A stretch of DNA of 64,000 bases from Sulfurovum xiamenensis (GCF_030347995.1 NZ_JAQIBC010000001.1:558001-622000), one strand, 5' to 3'. Shown: positions 36,498-47,084, counted from the first letter of the stretch. The notes: generated by a model not told the origin, from the sequence alone. Numbers and translations are program-made.

Positions 36498-38156
36498 TCA
36501 TATCCCCGCTTCAAAAGCAACCAATTCACCTTTTTTCAATCTAGGTATGATATCGGTTCTTATCTTACGTATGAGAAAACTCTTTTTCTCAAATGGTATC
36601 TGTTGTGAACTTGCGATACTTTTTAATTTCAAATCATAATGCTTGATGAGAAAATTGCGCAGTACACTGTTGAGTTCCTCTTCATTCATGACTTCCAGAC
36701 TATCATCTACACTGAGCCCTACCAGTCCGGGATGTTCACTCTCTCCATTGATAAGTGCCGTAAACAGTTCGGCATAGGTACCGAACATCTCTATATCCAT
36801 GACACTGAGCACATTATCTATAAGGTTAGGATTTTCAATGAGTGTCTTTAAGATACTCAAGTGCGCCACATCATCTCTTTTTTGTGTAAAACTCTCTCTT
36901 GCTCTGGCTACATTGGTCTCTTTACCAAAAAGTGAAGGAGCTATGCCCACCAATGTCGCTGCCATAGGAATGTACGCATCTTTGATGATCTGGCTAAGTG
37001 TATCAAGATACTGTTTCACTGCACCAAAAGCGGCTTCTTTTGCTCTAGGATCATTTAAATTATACATCGAAACGATCATCTCCAGTACAAAAGGGATCAA
37101 CGGTTTGGCATTACGAAGCAGCTTCGCTACGGTCTCACTCTGCCCCTTGGCTATGAGATCCGCAGGGTCCTGCCCATCAGGAAAGAGTACGACCCCACCG
37201 TCAAAACCTGCCACTGACAACATCTGGGCCGATTTCAGTGCTGCAGCTACACCTGCCTTATCTCCATCATAAGCCAGGATCACTTTTGGATCTCCTTTAC
37301 GCAATAGAGGCAAATGCTCAGGTGTCAGTGCAGTTCCCATCCCGGCGACCGCTTCTTTAAAACCTGCTTGATGGAACATCACGACATCCAAATACCCCTC
37401 ACACACAATGATCTTTTTATTCTTATAGATGCTCTCTTTTGCCAAGTGATACCCATAAAGGAGTCTCGACTTATTAAACAGTTTAGTTTGAGGGGAGTTA
37501 ATGTACTTTGCAGGATGGTTCGAAATGGTCCTGCCACCAAACCCTACCAAAGAGCCACTTGTAGAATAGATAGGGAAAGTGATCCTTTCCACCAAACGTG
37601 CATAGTAACCATTGCCGTTTTCATTTTGGGCGATGATCCCTGCCTCAGCTGCCTTAGGCAAAGGAAGCAGAGCCCTTTGTAGAAACTGTATCACTTCCCC
37701 TCCGCTTGGTACATACCCTATCTCAAACGTTTCAATGGAGTTTTGGGATATTCCCCTGTCAAGCAGATACTTCATCGCTGTTTCATTATGATTGAGATTT
37801 TTCACATACCATTGACCTACGGCTTCAAGTACACGTTTTGCATCAGAGTAATCCGAGCTTCCTTTGGTATATGTCAATGAAAAGTTATGCATGGAAGCAA
37901 GCTTCTCTATCGCTTCAGGATAGGAAAGTTTTTCTAACTCCATCACAAATTTAATGCTGTCTCCCCCTACGCCACAACCAAAACAGTGGTAGATCTGTTT
38001 ACTTGGGCTGACAACAAAAGAAGGGGTTTTTTCTCCATGAAAAGGACAGTTTGCTTTGTAGTTTGCTCCCGCTTTACGTAACTCTATATAGCTACCAATC
38101 ACATCTACAATGTCAATACTGTTTTTTAAGGATTCTATCGAGGCATTATCTATCAT
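36498..38156 (-). CDS. dnaG: DNA primase
   Basis: This 552-residue primase makes RNA primers for replication. The N-terminal zinc-binding domain has C37, H40, C58 and C61. The TOPRIM part has the metal-binding glutamate in IIVCEGYLDV and the aspartates in LAYDGDKAG. The RNA polymerase-like core has the FGGRTI motif. The C-terminal helicase-binding region is present but shorter and more divergent than in Escherichia coli, as is usual outside Gammaproteobacteria. Confidence 0.96.
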   Translation of the reverse strand: MIDNASIESLKNSIDIVDVIGSYIELRKAGANYKANCPFHGEKTPSFVVSPSKQIYHCFGCGVGGDSIKFVMELEKLSYPEAIEKLASMHNFSLTYTKGSSDYSDAKRVLEAVGQWYVKNLNHNETAMKYLLDRGISQNSIETFEIGYVPSGGEVIQFLQRALLPLPKAAEAGIIAQNENGNGYYARLVERITFPIYSTSGSLVGFGGRTISNHPAKYINSPQTKLFNKSRLLYGYHLAKESIYKNKKIIVCEGYLDVVMFHQAGFKEAVAGMGTALTPEHLPLLRKGDPKVILAYDGDKAGVAAALKSAQMLSVAGFDGGVVLFPDGQDPADLIAKGQSETVAKLLRNAKPLIPFVLEMIVSMYNLNDPRAKEAAFGAVKQYLDTLSQIIKDAYIPMAATLVGIAPSLFGKETNVARARESFTQKRDDVAHLSILKTLIENPNLIDNVLSVMDIEMFGTYAELFTALINGESEHPGLVGLSVDDSLEVMNEEELNSVLRNFLIKHYDLKLKSIASSQQIPFEKKSFLIRKIRTDIIPRLKKGELVAFEAGI

Positions 38157-38266
38157 TCTAAAATTATATCTAATTAGATATAATTTAAGGACGTAAACAG
38201 AGTAAAGCGTCTACAACTGATTATTTAAATCTTTTCTTCATTGCTCTGTTTCTCATAAGGATTATT

Positions 38267-39310
38267 TTGGAACATATATTACCTGCGTATAATGACCCTC
38301 TTTTCAGCATTATGCTTATTGTGGTGATCTCTCTTATCATTGCCCTCGTTACCTATGGCTGGGGGTTGCATAAACAGCAAAAAGAGGAAGGGAACCTGCT
38401 CAAGTTCTTGGAAAAGTTTGACACTGCCGAGTGTGCCTTGGAAACAGCGGACATGCCTTTTGAACCGCATATGCTTAAACCACTTACCCTTCTGGCAAAA
38501 GCATTTGAAAATGCCGGAGAGTACCACAAAGCCATTAGTATTTATCTTTTCCTTATTAAAAACATTACCCATGATTCAGGGAAAATAGAACTGATGGAAC
38601 GTCTGGGCAGTACTTATCTTCATGCAGGATTCATGGAACGGTCACAGTCCATTTACACAGAAGTTTTACGCAAGAAACCCCGTAATGTGCAAGCCCTTTA
38701 TGAACTGGGGATCGTGTATGAGATCATGCAAAAATACGATAAAGCTAAAGAGGTCTTAGGCCCTCTAAATATGTTGGGAGAAGATACAACATCACTGGAA
38801 CAATTCCTGGATCTTTCAGAGCTCCTTGCAAATAAGACCTTGGCCATACCGGAGAAAGTAGAGAGACTCGAACAATTATTAAAAGAGGCCCCAAGCCTCT
38901 ATAGACATATCATCAAAGCGCTTTTACTGCTTGATACCAAAAGTGCCTGGGAGAGCATTGATCCCAAACGTATCAAAGAGCTTCTTGACGTCCTTTGGTT
39001 CTTACCAAATTCACAACTCGATTTAGATATAATCACATCAAATAAACAGCTGCAAACACTTTACTATGCGAAAGGGTATCTACAGAACCCCGCAAAACAA
39101 AGTGGTATTTTCAGTGTGGATATGTTAGCGACGGCTAGAGAAAATGGGTTTGAAGAGGGAGATCTGATCTTCTCCTACCTCTGTCAAAAATGTAAACAGA
39201 GTTTCCCTGTCTCTTTCAAACGATGTCCTAATTGTATGGCTATAAATACGGTTAAAGTTGAGGAAAAAATTGCAAAATCAAGCCCGAAAACAGATTACTC
39301 TTTACTCTGA
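38267..39310 (+). CDS. TPR protein with N-terminal membrane anchor and C-terminal zinc ribbon (LapB-like)
   Basis: This 347-residue protein has one membrane helix at about residues 13-30, followed by TPR repeats (about 80-190). A four-cysteine metal site CQKC-x10-CPNC lies near the C-terminus. This order resembles LapB/YciM, which controls lipopolysaccharide synthesis through LpxC turnover in enteric bacteria. Whether the role holds here is unknown. The start is TTG with AAGGA 5 bp upstream. It overlaps rnhA by 41 bases. Confidence 0.75.
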   Translation: MEHILPAYNDPLFSIMLIVVISLIIALVTYGWGLHKQQKEEGNLLKFLEKFDTAECALETADMPFEPHMLKPLTLLAKAFENAGEYHKAISIYLFLIKNITHDSGKIELMERLGSTYLHAGFMERSQSIYTEVLRKKPRNVQALYELGIVYEIMQKYDKAKEVLGPLNMLGEDTTSLEQFLDLSELLANKTLAIPEKVERLEQLLKEAPSLYRHIIKALLLLDTKSAWESIDPKRIKELLDVLWFLPNSQLDLDIITSNKQLQTLYYAKGYLQNPAKQSGIFSVDMLATARENGFEEGDLIFSYLCQKCKQSFPVSFKRCPNCMAINTVKVEEKIAKSSPKTDYSLL

Positions 39311-39713
39311 TGGTTCCAGTCTGGGAAATCCCGGACCTGGAGGGTACGGAGGTATCCTGGAATTCAAGGGTGTGCGTAAAGAGTACTTTGGCGGAGATGC
39401 ACATACCACCAACAACCGCATGGAACTTCAAGCTGTCATAGAGGGGCTGAAGCTTCTTAAAGAACCTTGTGATGTAGAGATCATCTCTGACAGTTCCTAT
39501 GTGATCAAAGCTATCAATGAATGGTTGGATGGCTGGGTACGCAAGAACTTTTCCAAAGTGAAGAATGTAGACCTATGGAAAGAGTATCTTGAAATATCAA
39601 GCCCGCACACTATACGCGGTACATGGGTCAGAGGGCACAATGGTCATCCTGAAAATGAACGTTGCGACGAACTGGCACGTAACGAAGCAGAAAGAATAAA
39701 ATTAACACTATAG
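39270..39713 (+). CDS. rnhA: Ribonuclease HI
   Basis: This 147-residue RNase H degrades RNA in RNA-DNA hybrids. The catalytic acids are in YSDGSSLGNPGPGG (D), NNRMELQAV (E), DSSYV (D) and CDELA (D), and a basic protrusion is present. I start it at TTG 39270 because GAGGA lies 5 bp upstream; another TTG at 39258 is possible. It overlaps the TPR gene, so translation is probably coupled. An RNase HII gene occurs 2 kb away. Confidence 0.94.
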   Translation: MQNQARKQITLYSDGSSLGNPGPGGYGGILEFKGVRKEYFGGDAHTTNNRMELQAVIEGLKLLKEPCDVEIISDSSYVIKAINEWLDGWVRKNFSKVKNVDLWKEYLEISSPHTIRGTWVRGHNGHPENERCDELARNEAERIKLTL

Positions 39714-39722
39714 GAGAAATTT

Positions 39723-40394
39723 ATGAATGATTACAGTCAACTGGAAGAACGACTGAACTATACATTTAAAAATAAGCAATTGATTATTGAGGCTCTAACC
39801 CATAAGAGTTACAAAAAGCCTTACAATAATGAGCGGCTTGAATTTTTAGGAGATGCCGTACTTGACCTCATTGTAGGAGAGTACCTTTTTTCCAAATTCC
39901 CCAATTCAAATGAAGGTATTCTCTCAAAGATCCGTGCTTCACTTGTCAATGAAAGCGGATTTACACTTTTAGCAAGAAAACTCGATCTTGGTTCCTATAT
40001 CTACCTCTCCTTGGCAGAAGAAAATAACAATGGACGCAACAAACCTTCACTGCTCTCCAACGCCTTTGAAGCGATCATCGGTGCAATCTACCTTGAAGCC
40101 GGTTTAGCCACGGCCAAAGAGATCTCTATCAAACTCCTGGAAGAGAGTCACCCAAAAATCGACCTTGACTCTCTTTCAAAAGATTATAAAACCGCTTTAC
40201 AGGAACTCACACAGGCAACCCACGGCGTGACACCTAACTATACGCTTTTAGACTCTTCAGGACCAGACCATAAAAAAGAGTTCGTGATTGCAGTCACACT
40301 TGATGACAAAACCATTGCTACAGCAAAAGGTAAAAGTAAAAAAGAAGCTCAGCAAAAAGCAGCGGAACTTGCATTAAAGGAATTAAAAGCATGA
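39723..40394 (+). CDS. rnc: Ribonuclease III
   Basis: This 223-residue enzyme cleaves double-stranded RNA in rRNA processing and mRNA decay. The nuclease signature [14 protein letters not shown] is near residue 37, and the second catalytic glutamate is in [16 protein letters not shown] double-stranded RNA-binding domain fills residues 150-223 and ends in [16 protein letters not shown]. It lies 9 bp after rnhA and overlaps aroC by four bases. Confidence 0.97.
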   Translation: MNDYSQLEERLNYTFKNKQLIIEALTHKSYKKPYNNERLEFLGDAVLDLIVGEYLFSKFPNSNEGILSKIRASLVNESGFTLLARKLDLGSYIYLSLAEENNNGRNKPSLLSNAFEAIIGAIYLEAGLATAKEISIKLLEESHPKIDLDSLSKDYKTALQELTQATHGVTPNYTLLDSSGPDHKKEFVIAVTLDDKTIATAKGKSKKEAQQKAAELALKELKA

Positions 40395-41467
40395 ACACCT
40401 TTGGAAAAAAACTGACCCTCACTACGTTTGGTGAATCCCACGGTAAAGCGCTTGGATGTATACTTGATGGTGTACCTGCCGGACTTAAGATCGATGAAGC
40501 ATTCATACAAAGTGAACTTGACAGACGAAAACCCGGAAAATCAAAACTGGAAACAGGACGTAAAGAGGCAGACAAAGTAGAGATCCTTTCTGGAACATTT
40601 GAAGGGGTGAGTACAGGGACCCCTATCGCCATGATCATCTTCAACACCAACCAAAAATCCAAAGATTATGAAAATGTGAAAGATCTCTTTCGTCCCGGAC
40701 ATGCGGATTTTACCTACTTTCATAAATATGGTCTGAGAGACTACCGTGGTGGTGGAAGAAGTTCGGCAAGAGAGACCGCTGCACGTGTAGCTGGTGGTGC
40801 CATAGCAAAACTGATGCTCAAAGAACTGGGGGTCTCGATACAGAGCGGCCTTTGTGAAGTCGATGGTATCAAAGGAAGCGTTCAGGATTTTGAATATGCA
40901 AAAAATTCCAAGATGTACGCCCTTGATCCTGCCAAGGAAGCGGCACAGGAAGCTGCGATCTTAGCAGCAAAAGAGAATCATGACTCTGTGGGTGGTGTGG
41001 TCCTTACGACTGCCACAGGGGTGCCTATAGGATTGGGTGAGCCACTCTACTACAAACTCGATGCCATACTTGCAGAGGCAATGATGGGCATCAATGCAGC
41101 CAAAGCGGTGGAGATAGGAGACGGTGTTGCCAGTACCCATCTCAAAGGAAGTGAGAACAATGATGAGATCACCCTCAATGGATTTACTTCCAATCACTCC
41201 GGCGGTATGCTAGGGGGTATCTCCAATGGGGATACGATCGTGGTGAAGACACACTTCAAACCAACACCTTCTATTTTTCAAGAACAGCAAACGATCACGA
41301 CCCATAATGAAGAGGTGAAATGCAACCTCAAAGGAAGACACGATCCATGTGTTGCTATCAGGGGTGCTGTCGTATGTGAAGCGATGATGGCACTGACATT
41401 AGCAGATATGACGTTGCTGAACATGGGTAAAAAAATGGATCACCTTACGGCCATTTATCAAGCTTAA
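40391..41467 (+). CDS. aroC: Chorismate synthase
   Basis: This 358-residue enzyme forms chorismate from EPSP with reduced FMN, the last step of the shikimate pathway. Family signatures are [39 protein letters not shown] and the C-terminal [17 protein letters not shown]. It overlaps rnc by ATGA and ends 18 bp from the convergent rnhB. Length is normal. Confidence 0.97.
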   Translation: MNTFGKKLTLTTFGESHGKALGCILDGVPAGLKIDEAFIQSELDRRKPGKSKLETGRKEADKVEILSGTFEGVSTGTPIAMIIFNTNQKSKDYENVKDLFRPGHADFTYFHKYGLRDYRGGGRSSARETAARVAGGAIAKLMLKELGVSIQSGLCEVDGIKGSVQDFEYAKNSKMYALDPAKEAAQEAAILAAKENHDSVGGVVLTTATGVPIGLGEPLYYKLDAILAEAMMGINAAKAVEIGDGVASTHLKGSENNDEITLNGFTSNHSGGMLGGISNGDTIVVKTHFKPTPSIFQEQQTITTHNEEVKCNLKGRHDPCVAIRGAVVCEAMMALTLADMTLLNMGKKMDHLTAIYQA

Positions 41468-41485
41468 AAAGAGTCCTGTCAACTT

Positions 41486-42049
41486 TTAAAACAGTGCAGG
41501 TTCATCCAACCCTTTTACCCTAAACGTTTTACGATGCATTTCACATCGGTCATATTTGAGTAAAGCCTCAATGTGGGCTTTGGTCCCATAGCCTTTATGT
41601 TTCTCAAAGCCGTATTGGGGATATTTTTTTGCCATCTCTATCATCTCTCTGTCATGTGTGACTTTTGCCAAAATACTTGCTGCACTCACTTCAGCTACTT
41701 TCGTATCTGCCTTGACCATCGTGCTAATATTTGGAACTCCAAAACTGCTGTTCCCGTCAAAGAGATACGCTGCGTCAGCCAAATGCTTCTGTATACTTTG
41801 TAAACCTGACTGTAAACACTTGGAGATACCCATCTCATCCACCTTTTTGGCCGAAAAAGTGACGATATGATACGCTGAATTTTCGATCACGATCGGGTAA
41901 AGTGCCTCACGCCTTTTTTCTGTCAGTTTCTTGGAATCCATCAATCCCTCAATAGGATTTTTCAACACCACCCCGGCGATCACCAATGAACCGGCCAAAG
42001 GACCACGACCAGCTTCATCTATTCCGCATAATGGTTTAGAGGTCATCAT
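41486..42049 (-). CDS. rnhB: Ribonuclease HII
   Basis: This 187-residue enzyme removes ribonucleotides from DNA. The D-E-x-G motif lies in CGIDEAGRGPLAGSLV at the N-terminus, with DSKKLTEKRRE and the catalytic aspartate in VKADTKVAEVSAASILAKV. It overlaps the 3' end of recQ by 14 bases and is probably cotranscribed with it. The protein is slightly shorter than the Escherichia coli form. Confidence 0.95.
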   Translation of the reverse strand: MMTSKPLCGIDEAGRGPLAGSLVIAGVVLKNPIEGLMDSKKLTEKRREALYPIVIENSAYHIVTFSAKKVDEMGISKCLQSGLQSIQKHLADAAYLFDGNSSFGVPNISTMVKADTKVAEVSAASILAKVTHDREMIEMAKKYPQYGFEKHKGYGTKAHIEALLKYDRCEMHRKTFRVKGLDEPALF

Positions 42050-43820
42050 TCAAAAGAGTCAAAAACTCTTCCCCGTATCGTTCAAATTTCACTTCCCCTA
42101 TCCCGTGTACTTCGAGCATCGTCTCTTTATCCTTCGGAACCTTCATACTCAAATCTTTTAACGTTTTATCTGAAAAAACGATATACGGAGGAATACCTTT
42201 TTCTGAAGCGATACGTGTACGCAGATCTCTAAGCTTGTCATACACTTCCACATCGTAATCATCAAAATAGGTCACGCGTTTTTTAACCTCAGATTTTTGT
42301 ACTGTCAGTCTCTCTTTTTTAAGTTCTATCTGGTGTGCACCTTTGATCACTTCTATGCCAAAAGCTGTCAACCGATAGACTTTAAATTCACCTATCTCCA
42401 CTGCATTCAATTCCAATAACTTGTCACCTATTGTCAACCATTGTGATTTACTGTACTCTTCTCCTATACCATAGACTGAAAGGGTATCATGTCCATTTTG
42501 GAGTACCCTCTGTTCTTTACTCCCTTTCAATACATCTATCACATAGTGTAAACCAAAACTCTGCTCCGTACGTAAGATGGTGGAAAGCAGCATACGTGAT
42601 GCTGTAGTAATGTCTACCTTTTCACTTGCTGGTGCTGCACAGTTGTCACATGTGTCTCCACATTCATCTATCCGATCATCAAAATAGGCCGCAATACTCT
42701 GATGCCTGCAGTTTTCAGAATTGGCAAAACGTACCATACTGTCAAGCTTGTTGAAGGCATGTTGTTTGTAAGGTGTTTCGGGAAGATCTTCTATGAACAT
42801 TTTTTGCTGCACGATATCCTGTGCGGAAAAGAGCAGAAGTGTTTCAGATGCCAATCCATCCCTCCCAGCACGTCCTATCTCCTGATAATAGTTTTCCAAT
42901 GTCTTTGGCATGGTCATATGCACCACAAAACGGATGTTACTCTTGTCAATCCCCATACCAAACGCAATGGTTGCTACCACTATCTGTACTCTGTCAGCTA
43001 CAAAATCCGCATAAGTCCGGTTCTTCTCTTCAGTAGAAAGTCCTGCATGATACGCTCTGGCTTCGATACCTTTGTTTTGTAAAAAATGTGCAACTGCTTC
43101 TGTGGACTTTCTTGAAAGTGTATAGATGATACCGGACTCATCTGTATGCAGTTTCAAAAACTCCATTAACTGTGCTCTACCATCTTTGATACGGTGTCGC
43201 GCATGAATGGTCAAGTTTTCACGGAAGAGTGAACCCCTCACACGTTTTGGATCTCGTAATCCCAAGTTACTAGCGATATCACTTTCGACCGCATGGGTCG
43301 CCGTGGCTGTAAATGCGGCTATAGGTGTCGTTGCAAACTGTTCTTTGAGTAACGACAGACGCCTATAGTTCTCTCTAAACTCATGCCCCCACTCACTCAC
43401 ACAGTGTGCTTCATCGATAACGAAAAAGTTGATCGGAAGCTGATGCAACAGGTTTAAAAAGTACGCATTGGTAAGGCGTTCAGGTGCCACATAAAGCAGT
43501 TTTATCTCACCTGCTCTCAAACGTGTTTCTATCTGCTGACTCTCTTCCAGATCTTGCATCGAAGAGAGCATCTCTGCAGCGATACCATTTTCCTTCAGTG
43601 CGACTACCTGATCATGCATCAATGCGAGCAATGGTGACACCACCACGGTAATGCCTTCCATCAGCAGTGTAGGAAGCTGATAACAGAGTGATTTCCCCCC
43701 ACCTGTAGGAAGTATCATCAATACATCCTGTTTTGCCAGGATAGCATCCACTACCTCTTCTTGCAAAGGTCTAAATGAGCTGTGTCCGAAATAGTGTTCA
43801 AGGGTTTCTAATTTATTCAT
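42036..43820 (-). CDS. recQ: ATP-dependent DNA helicase RecQ
   Basis: This 594-residue superfamily 2 helicase has Walker A LPTGGGKSLCYQLP, the DEAH box in VIDEAHCVSEWGHEFR, TATA and the motif VI QEIGRAGRDG. Zn-binding cysteines (CRHQ, CGDTCDNC) follow near residue 370. Then come a winged helix and a C-terminal HRDC domain (about 520-594). It unwinds DNA at forks and in recombinational repair. It lies upstream of rnhB. Confidence 0.96.
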   Translation of the reverse strand: MNKLETLEHYFGHSSFRPLQEEVVDAILAKQDVLMILPTGGGKSLCYQLPTLLMEGITVVVSPLLALMHDQVVALKENGIAAEMLSSMQDLEESQQIETRLRAGEIKLLYVAPERLTNAYFLNLLHQLPINFFVIDEAHCVSEWGHEFRENYRRLSLLKEQFATTPIAAFTATATHAVESDIASNLGLRDPKRVRGSLFRENLTIHARHRIKDGRAQLMEFLKLHTDESGIIYTLSRKSTEAVAHFLQNKGIEARAYHAGLSTEEKNRTYADFVADRVQIVVATIAFGMGIDKSNIRFVVHMTMPKTLENYYQEIGRAGRDGLASETLLLFSAQDIVQQKMFIEDLPETPYKQHAFNKLDSMVRFANSENCRHQSIAAYFDDRIDECGDTCDNCAAPASEKVDITTASRMLLSTILRTEQSFGLHYVIDVLKGSKEQRVLQNGHDTLSVYGIGEEYSKSQWLTIGDKLLELNAVEIGEFKVYRLTAFGIEVIKGAHQIELKKERLTVQKSEVKKRVTYFDDYDVEVYDKLRDLRTRIASEKGIPPYIVFSDKTLKDLSMKVPKDKETMLEVHGIGEVKFERYGEEFLTLLNDDL

Positions 43821-43948
43821 ACTGAAAGTGTAGCGTGTCTAAGGTCAAAGAGAGGAAAAACATGTCAAATTGTCATGTTTTTATAAAAAATGTCACCATC
43901 AAATTGTGCCGTGACCGAAGGGAGGAAATGCCCTTGGGGTACATGTTT

Positions 43949-44635
43949 TTAGGAGAATTTATACCCTACCCCCCAGACAGGATGAAAATAATTCTGTTCA
44001 TTTTTGGGGTCTATTTTGTTTTTGAGCCGGTTAATTGCCACATTCACCGCATTGTCATTGACACCTTCTCCATCCGATCCCCATACCTCATCACGAAGGA
44101 AATCTCTTGTCAATGCTTTATCGATATTTTTCATAAAGGTATGCAATAAATTAAACTCGAGGTTGGTAAGTAAAACACTCTGTCCATCAACCGTAAGCGC
44201 TTTATTTTCCAGATCCATAGTAAGTAATTTATATTTGATACGTTGTTGTTTTTGCAGCACCCCGGAACGCTTAAGCAGTGCTTTGACCCTAAGTGTCAAT
44301 TCTTTAGGGGAAAAAGGTTTACTCATATAGTCATCACCCCCTGCTTCAAATCCCTCTTCAAGTTCAGATTCTTTATCTTTGGCAGATAGGAATATCACAG
44401 GGATATCATAGCCTATTTCTCTGAGATAAGCGACAAAATCGCTTCCCTCCATTCCAGGGAGGTTACGGTCAACAAGCATGAGAGAAGGGGTTTCCTCCTC
44501 TAAGAATTGTTCTACATTTTCCGTCGAGAGAAAACCTGTCACGGCATACCCCTCTTTACTCAAATGATACTCTATCAGTTCTAAAATATCTTCTTCATCT
44601 TCGATAACAACTATTTCTATATTTTCATTTTGCAT
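43949..44635 (-). CDS. PhoB-like OmpR-family response regulator (RR1)
   Basis: This 228-residue regulator has phospho-acceptor D56 in SLMLVDRNLPG, the acidic pocket at residues 12-14 and K106 in MSKPF. The winged-helix domain ends in VWGVGYKFS. It lies just downstream of the pst-phoU genes, the usual place for phoB. I start it at ATG 44635, six bases after a TATAAT, so the mRNA may be leaderless. No Pho box precedes it, unlike its paralogues at 51261 and 52485. It may therefore be the constitutive master regulator; that is inference. Confidence 0.85.
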   Translation of the reverse strand: MQNENIEIVVIEDEEDILELIEYHLSKEGYAVTGFLSTENVEQFLEEETPSLMLVDRNLPGMEGSDFVAYLREIGYDIPVIFLSAKDKESELEEGFEAGGDDYMSKPFSPKELTLRVKALLKRSGVLQKQQRIKYKLLTMDLENKALTVDGQSVLLTNLEFNLLHTFMKNIDKALTRDFLRDEVWGSDGEGVNDNAVNVAINRLKNKIDPKNEQNYFHPVWGVGYKFS

Positions 44636-44641
44636 ACGCGC

Positions 44642-44647
44642 ATTATA
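44642..44647 (-). promoter_or_regulatory. -10 hexamer of RR1, leaderless start likely
   Basis: A perfect TATAAT on the minus strand lies six bases before the RR1 start codon, which places the expected transcription start at or next to the A of ATG. There is no TGTNAY repeat at the spacing seen at the Pho promoters. Confidence 0.5.
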
Positions 44648-44671
44648 ACATACACTGCACATCGTTTCTAT

Positions 44672-45337
44672 TTAGAGTTTGCCACCCATTCGTGCAAATA
44701 TGACACGCTGTGATACACTTTCTAAACGGTCTATGATCTTAAGGTTCTTCCTTATATGTTTCAAAAGATTAAAATACTCTTCTGCAAGCCCATCTGCATT
44801 GCCTATTTGTTGTATGACATCTTTTTCGAGTAGTGTATAGATATCATCTGTTTTACTGTATTCCACATCAATTCTTGCAGCCAATGCTTTAACTTGGTCA
44901 TTGTCATCAAATGTTTGCAACATTTCAATGGTATAATCAAAAGCATTCAGTGTACAACGATTAATGCTCAAGGAATCCTGGATGAGTTGTGTCATCTTGT
45001 CATTTTTTTCCATGAGCATACTTTGCATATTTTTAAGATAGCTGTTGATATTTGTACGAATACGGTTCAAAGCAGACGTGATTTTCAAATAAGAGACCAG
45101 TTCCCTTAGATCTCTTGCTTCTGGTGTATATTTTGCAAAGATAAGTACAATATCATTGTCTATCTTCTCTGTCTCTTGACTGATATCTTTCAGTCTACTT
45201 CTCGCCTCTTCCAACTTCACTGCATCAATTGCCTGAAGTGCTTCAAGTCCCTCTTTATTTGCTGTAGCCAAACCTTCCAATACACTCAGTACGTCCGCTC
45301 TTACAGCCAGTCTTGCTTCTTGATATCCTGGTAACAT
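44672..45337 (-). CDS. phoU: PhoU-domain protein
   Basis: This 221-residue all-helical protein has a PhoU-like pattern: an acidic helix IDNDIVLIFAKYTPEARDLRELVSYLKITSALNRIRTNI, matching the conserved P-x-A-x-D-L-R element that binds metal clusters. A second, less clear repeat follows. PhoU proteins mute signalling from the Pst transporter to the regulator when phosphate is plentiful. It lies 111 bp after pstB on the same strand. Similarity is clear only in the first half, so the exact role is uncertain. Confidence 0.75.
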   Translation of the reverse strand: MLPGYQEARLAVRADVLSVLEGLATANKEGLEALQAIDAVKLEEARSRLKDISQETEKIDNDIVLIFAKYTPEARDLRELVSYLKITSALNRIRTNINSYLKNMQSMLMEKNDKMTQLIQDSLSINRCTLNAFDYTIEMLQTFDDNDQVKALAARIDVEYSKTDDIYTLLEKDVIQQIGNADGLAEEYFNLLKHIRKNLKIIDRLESVSQRVIFARMGGKL

Positions 45338-45428
45338 ATTTTATCCTTTATCCAAATCTTTTTTCTTTTTGCTCACTTCTAGTCCAACAGACTGATACAG
45401 GAAATTACTAAATGATTTCTCGTAAAAG

Positions 45429-45443
45429 TTTGCCTCTGGCAAA
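45429..45443 (-). terminator. Small hairpin between pstB and phoU
   Basis: A 6-bp perfect stem (TTTGCC with GGCAAA, 3-base loop) lies 5 bp after the pstB stop codon, followed on the minus strand by CTTTTAC. It could reduce read-through into phoU or protect the upstream mRNA end. Confidence 0.35.
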
Positions 45444-45448
45444 TAGAT

Positions 45449-46240
45449 TTATCCAAATCTACCTGTGATGTAATCTTCTGTCAACTTCTGTGAAGGATTC
45501 AAAAAGATCTTATCCGTTTTGTCATACTCTATTAGATCGCCCAGGTACATAAACGCAGTATAATCACTCAAGCGACTGGCTTGCTGCATGTTATGTGTCA
45601 CGATCACCACAGAGACATCTTTTTTCAGTTCCGCGATCAACTCTTCAATCGCTCCTGTTGAGATCGGGTCAAGTGCCGAGGTTGGTTCATCAAAAAGTAA
45701 GACCTCCGGCTTGAGTGCCACAGCTCTGGCGATACAAAGTCTTTGCTGCTGTCCTCCACTGAGCCCAAGTGCACTTTTGTTCAATCTGTCTTTTGTTTCG
45801 TTCCAAATAGCAGCATCTTTCAATGCTTTTTCTACACGTTCCTCTATTTCAACTTTATCTTTAACCCCTGCAAGTTTCAACCCATAAGCAACATTATCAA
45901 AGATACTCATAGGAAACGGTGTAGGTTTTTGAAAGATCATTCCTACCTGTTGACGTAACTTGATGAAATCATTCTCTTTTTTAAGATCCAGAATATTCTG
46001 TTTTTCATCATGACTACTATAAAGGTTAATCTCACCTTCATACTGGTTTCCAGGATAGAGATCATGGATACGGTTCATCGCACGCAAAAGTGTGGATTTA
46101 CCACAACCACTGGGGCCGATCATCGCTGTAATTTTATTTTTTTCTATAGGGAGGTTGATCTTCTTTAATGAAGGTGCATCCACACCGGCATAGGTAAAAT
46201 AAAAATCTTTAATATCCATTATAATGTTATTTTCTGCCAT
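45449..46240 (-). CDS. pstB: Phosphate ABC transporter ATP-binding protein
   Basis: This 263-residue ATPase of the high-affinity phosphate importer has Walker [10 protein letters not shown], signature [14 protein letters not shown], Walker [14 protein letters not shown] and the switch histidine in [10 protein letters not shown]. The N-terminal ALYDY-like region and [10 protein letters not shown] are typical of PstB. It follows pstA by 21 bp and drives transport through PstC and PstA. Confidence 0.97.
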   Translation of the reverse strand: MAENNIIMDIKDFYFTYAGVDAPSLKKINLPIEKNKITAMIGPSGCGKSTLLRAMNRIHDLYPGNQYEGEINLYSSHDEKQNILDLKKENDFIKLRQQVGMIFQKPTPFPMSIFDNVAYGLKLAGVKDKVEIEERVEKALKDAAIWNETKDRLNKSALGLSGGQQQRLCIARAVALKPEVLLFDEPTSALDPISTGAIEELIAELKKDVSVVIVTHNMQQASRLSDYTAFMYLGDLIEYDKTDKIFLNPSQKLTEDYITGRFG

Positions 46241-46261
46241 ATTATTTTCTGACCTTTTCTA

Positions 46262-47071
46262 TTATTTTTTATTTCTTGTTATATATCGACCAAGCAGATT
46301 GATACATAATACAACCATTGTAAGCACAAAAGATGCTGCCCATGCCAACTCTCTACTTTGCTCATCGGGATAGGTTGCAAGGTTGTAGATACTTACCGTG
46401 AGAGAGGGAAACTGCTCTGTGAGGTCCATGGTAAAGAACTGGTTATTCGCTGACGTAAAGAGCAATGGTGCAGTCTCGCCGATGATACGTGCAAATGAGA
46501 GTAGAACACCCGTTGTAATACCTACTTTCGCTGCCTTGATGACTATCTGCAAGATGATCTTATGTTTGCTTCCTCCCAAGGCAATACCCGCTTCTCTAAG
46601 TTCTTTAGGTACCAGTGCCAGCATATTATCTGTGGTACTGATGATAATAGGTATCATCATAATAGCCAGTGCAACGATACCTGCCCAACCGTTATACCCA
46701 CCAAAAGGATCCACAAACAAGGCAAAAACAAATACACCGATCACGATCGATGGTGCTGACATCATCACATCACTTAAATTTCTTATAACAGAAGCAAGCT
46801 TGCCGTTGTTACTATACTCCCTAAGATAGATACCTGCCATCATACCAAGCGGCACAGCCAAAGCACTTGCCATAAGTGCCATGGTAAACTGTCCTACCAG
46901 AAGGTTTCTTATTCCTCCACCGACAAGGTCATTGGTAAAGGTCTCAAAATGTAAACTTGTAATACCTTTATAACTCAAGGTCACAAGTATCCAAAATAAA
47001 AATCCTATACCTATCAGTGCTGACAGCGAAGATAGAATTAAAATAATTTTATTGAGTATGAGTCTATTCAT
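46262..47071 (-). CDS. pstA: Phosphate ABC transporter permease PstA
   Basis: This 269-residue permease has six predicted helices. The cytoplasmic coupling loop EAGIALGGSKHKIILQIVIKAA lies near residue 165, and the family motif GETAPLLFT near 205. It pairs with PstC in the inner membrane to form the phosphate channel. It lies 13 bp after pstC. Confidence 0.96.
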   Translation of the reverse strand: MNRLILNKIILILSSLSALIGIGFLFWILVTLSYKGITSLHFETFTNDLVGGGIRNLLVGQFTMALMASALAVPLGMMAGIYLREYSNNGKLASVIRNLSDVMMSAPSIVIGVFVFALFVDPFGGYNGWAGIVALAIMMIPIIISTTDNMLALVPKELREAGIALGGSKHKIILQIVIKAAKVGITTGVLLSFARIIGETAPLLFTSANNQFFTMDLTEQFPSLTVSIYNLATYPDEQSRELAWAASFVLTMVVLCINLLGRYITRNKK

Positions 47072-47084
47072 GATACTGCCTTTT

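Noticed and set aside
43914-43940. Inverted repeat downstream of RR1 as a terminator
   Set aside because: The stem is only about five pairs (AAGGG with CCCTT) with a long loop and no T-run; not strong enough to list.
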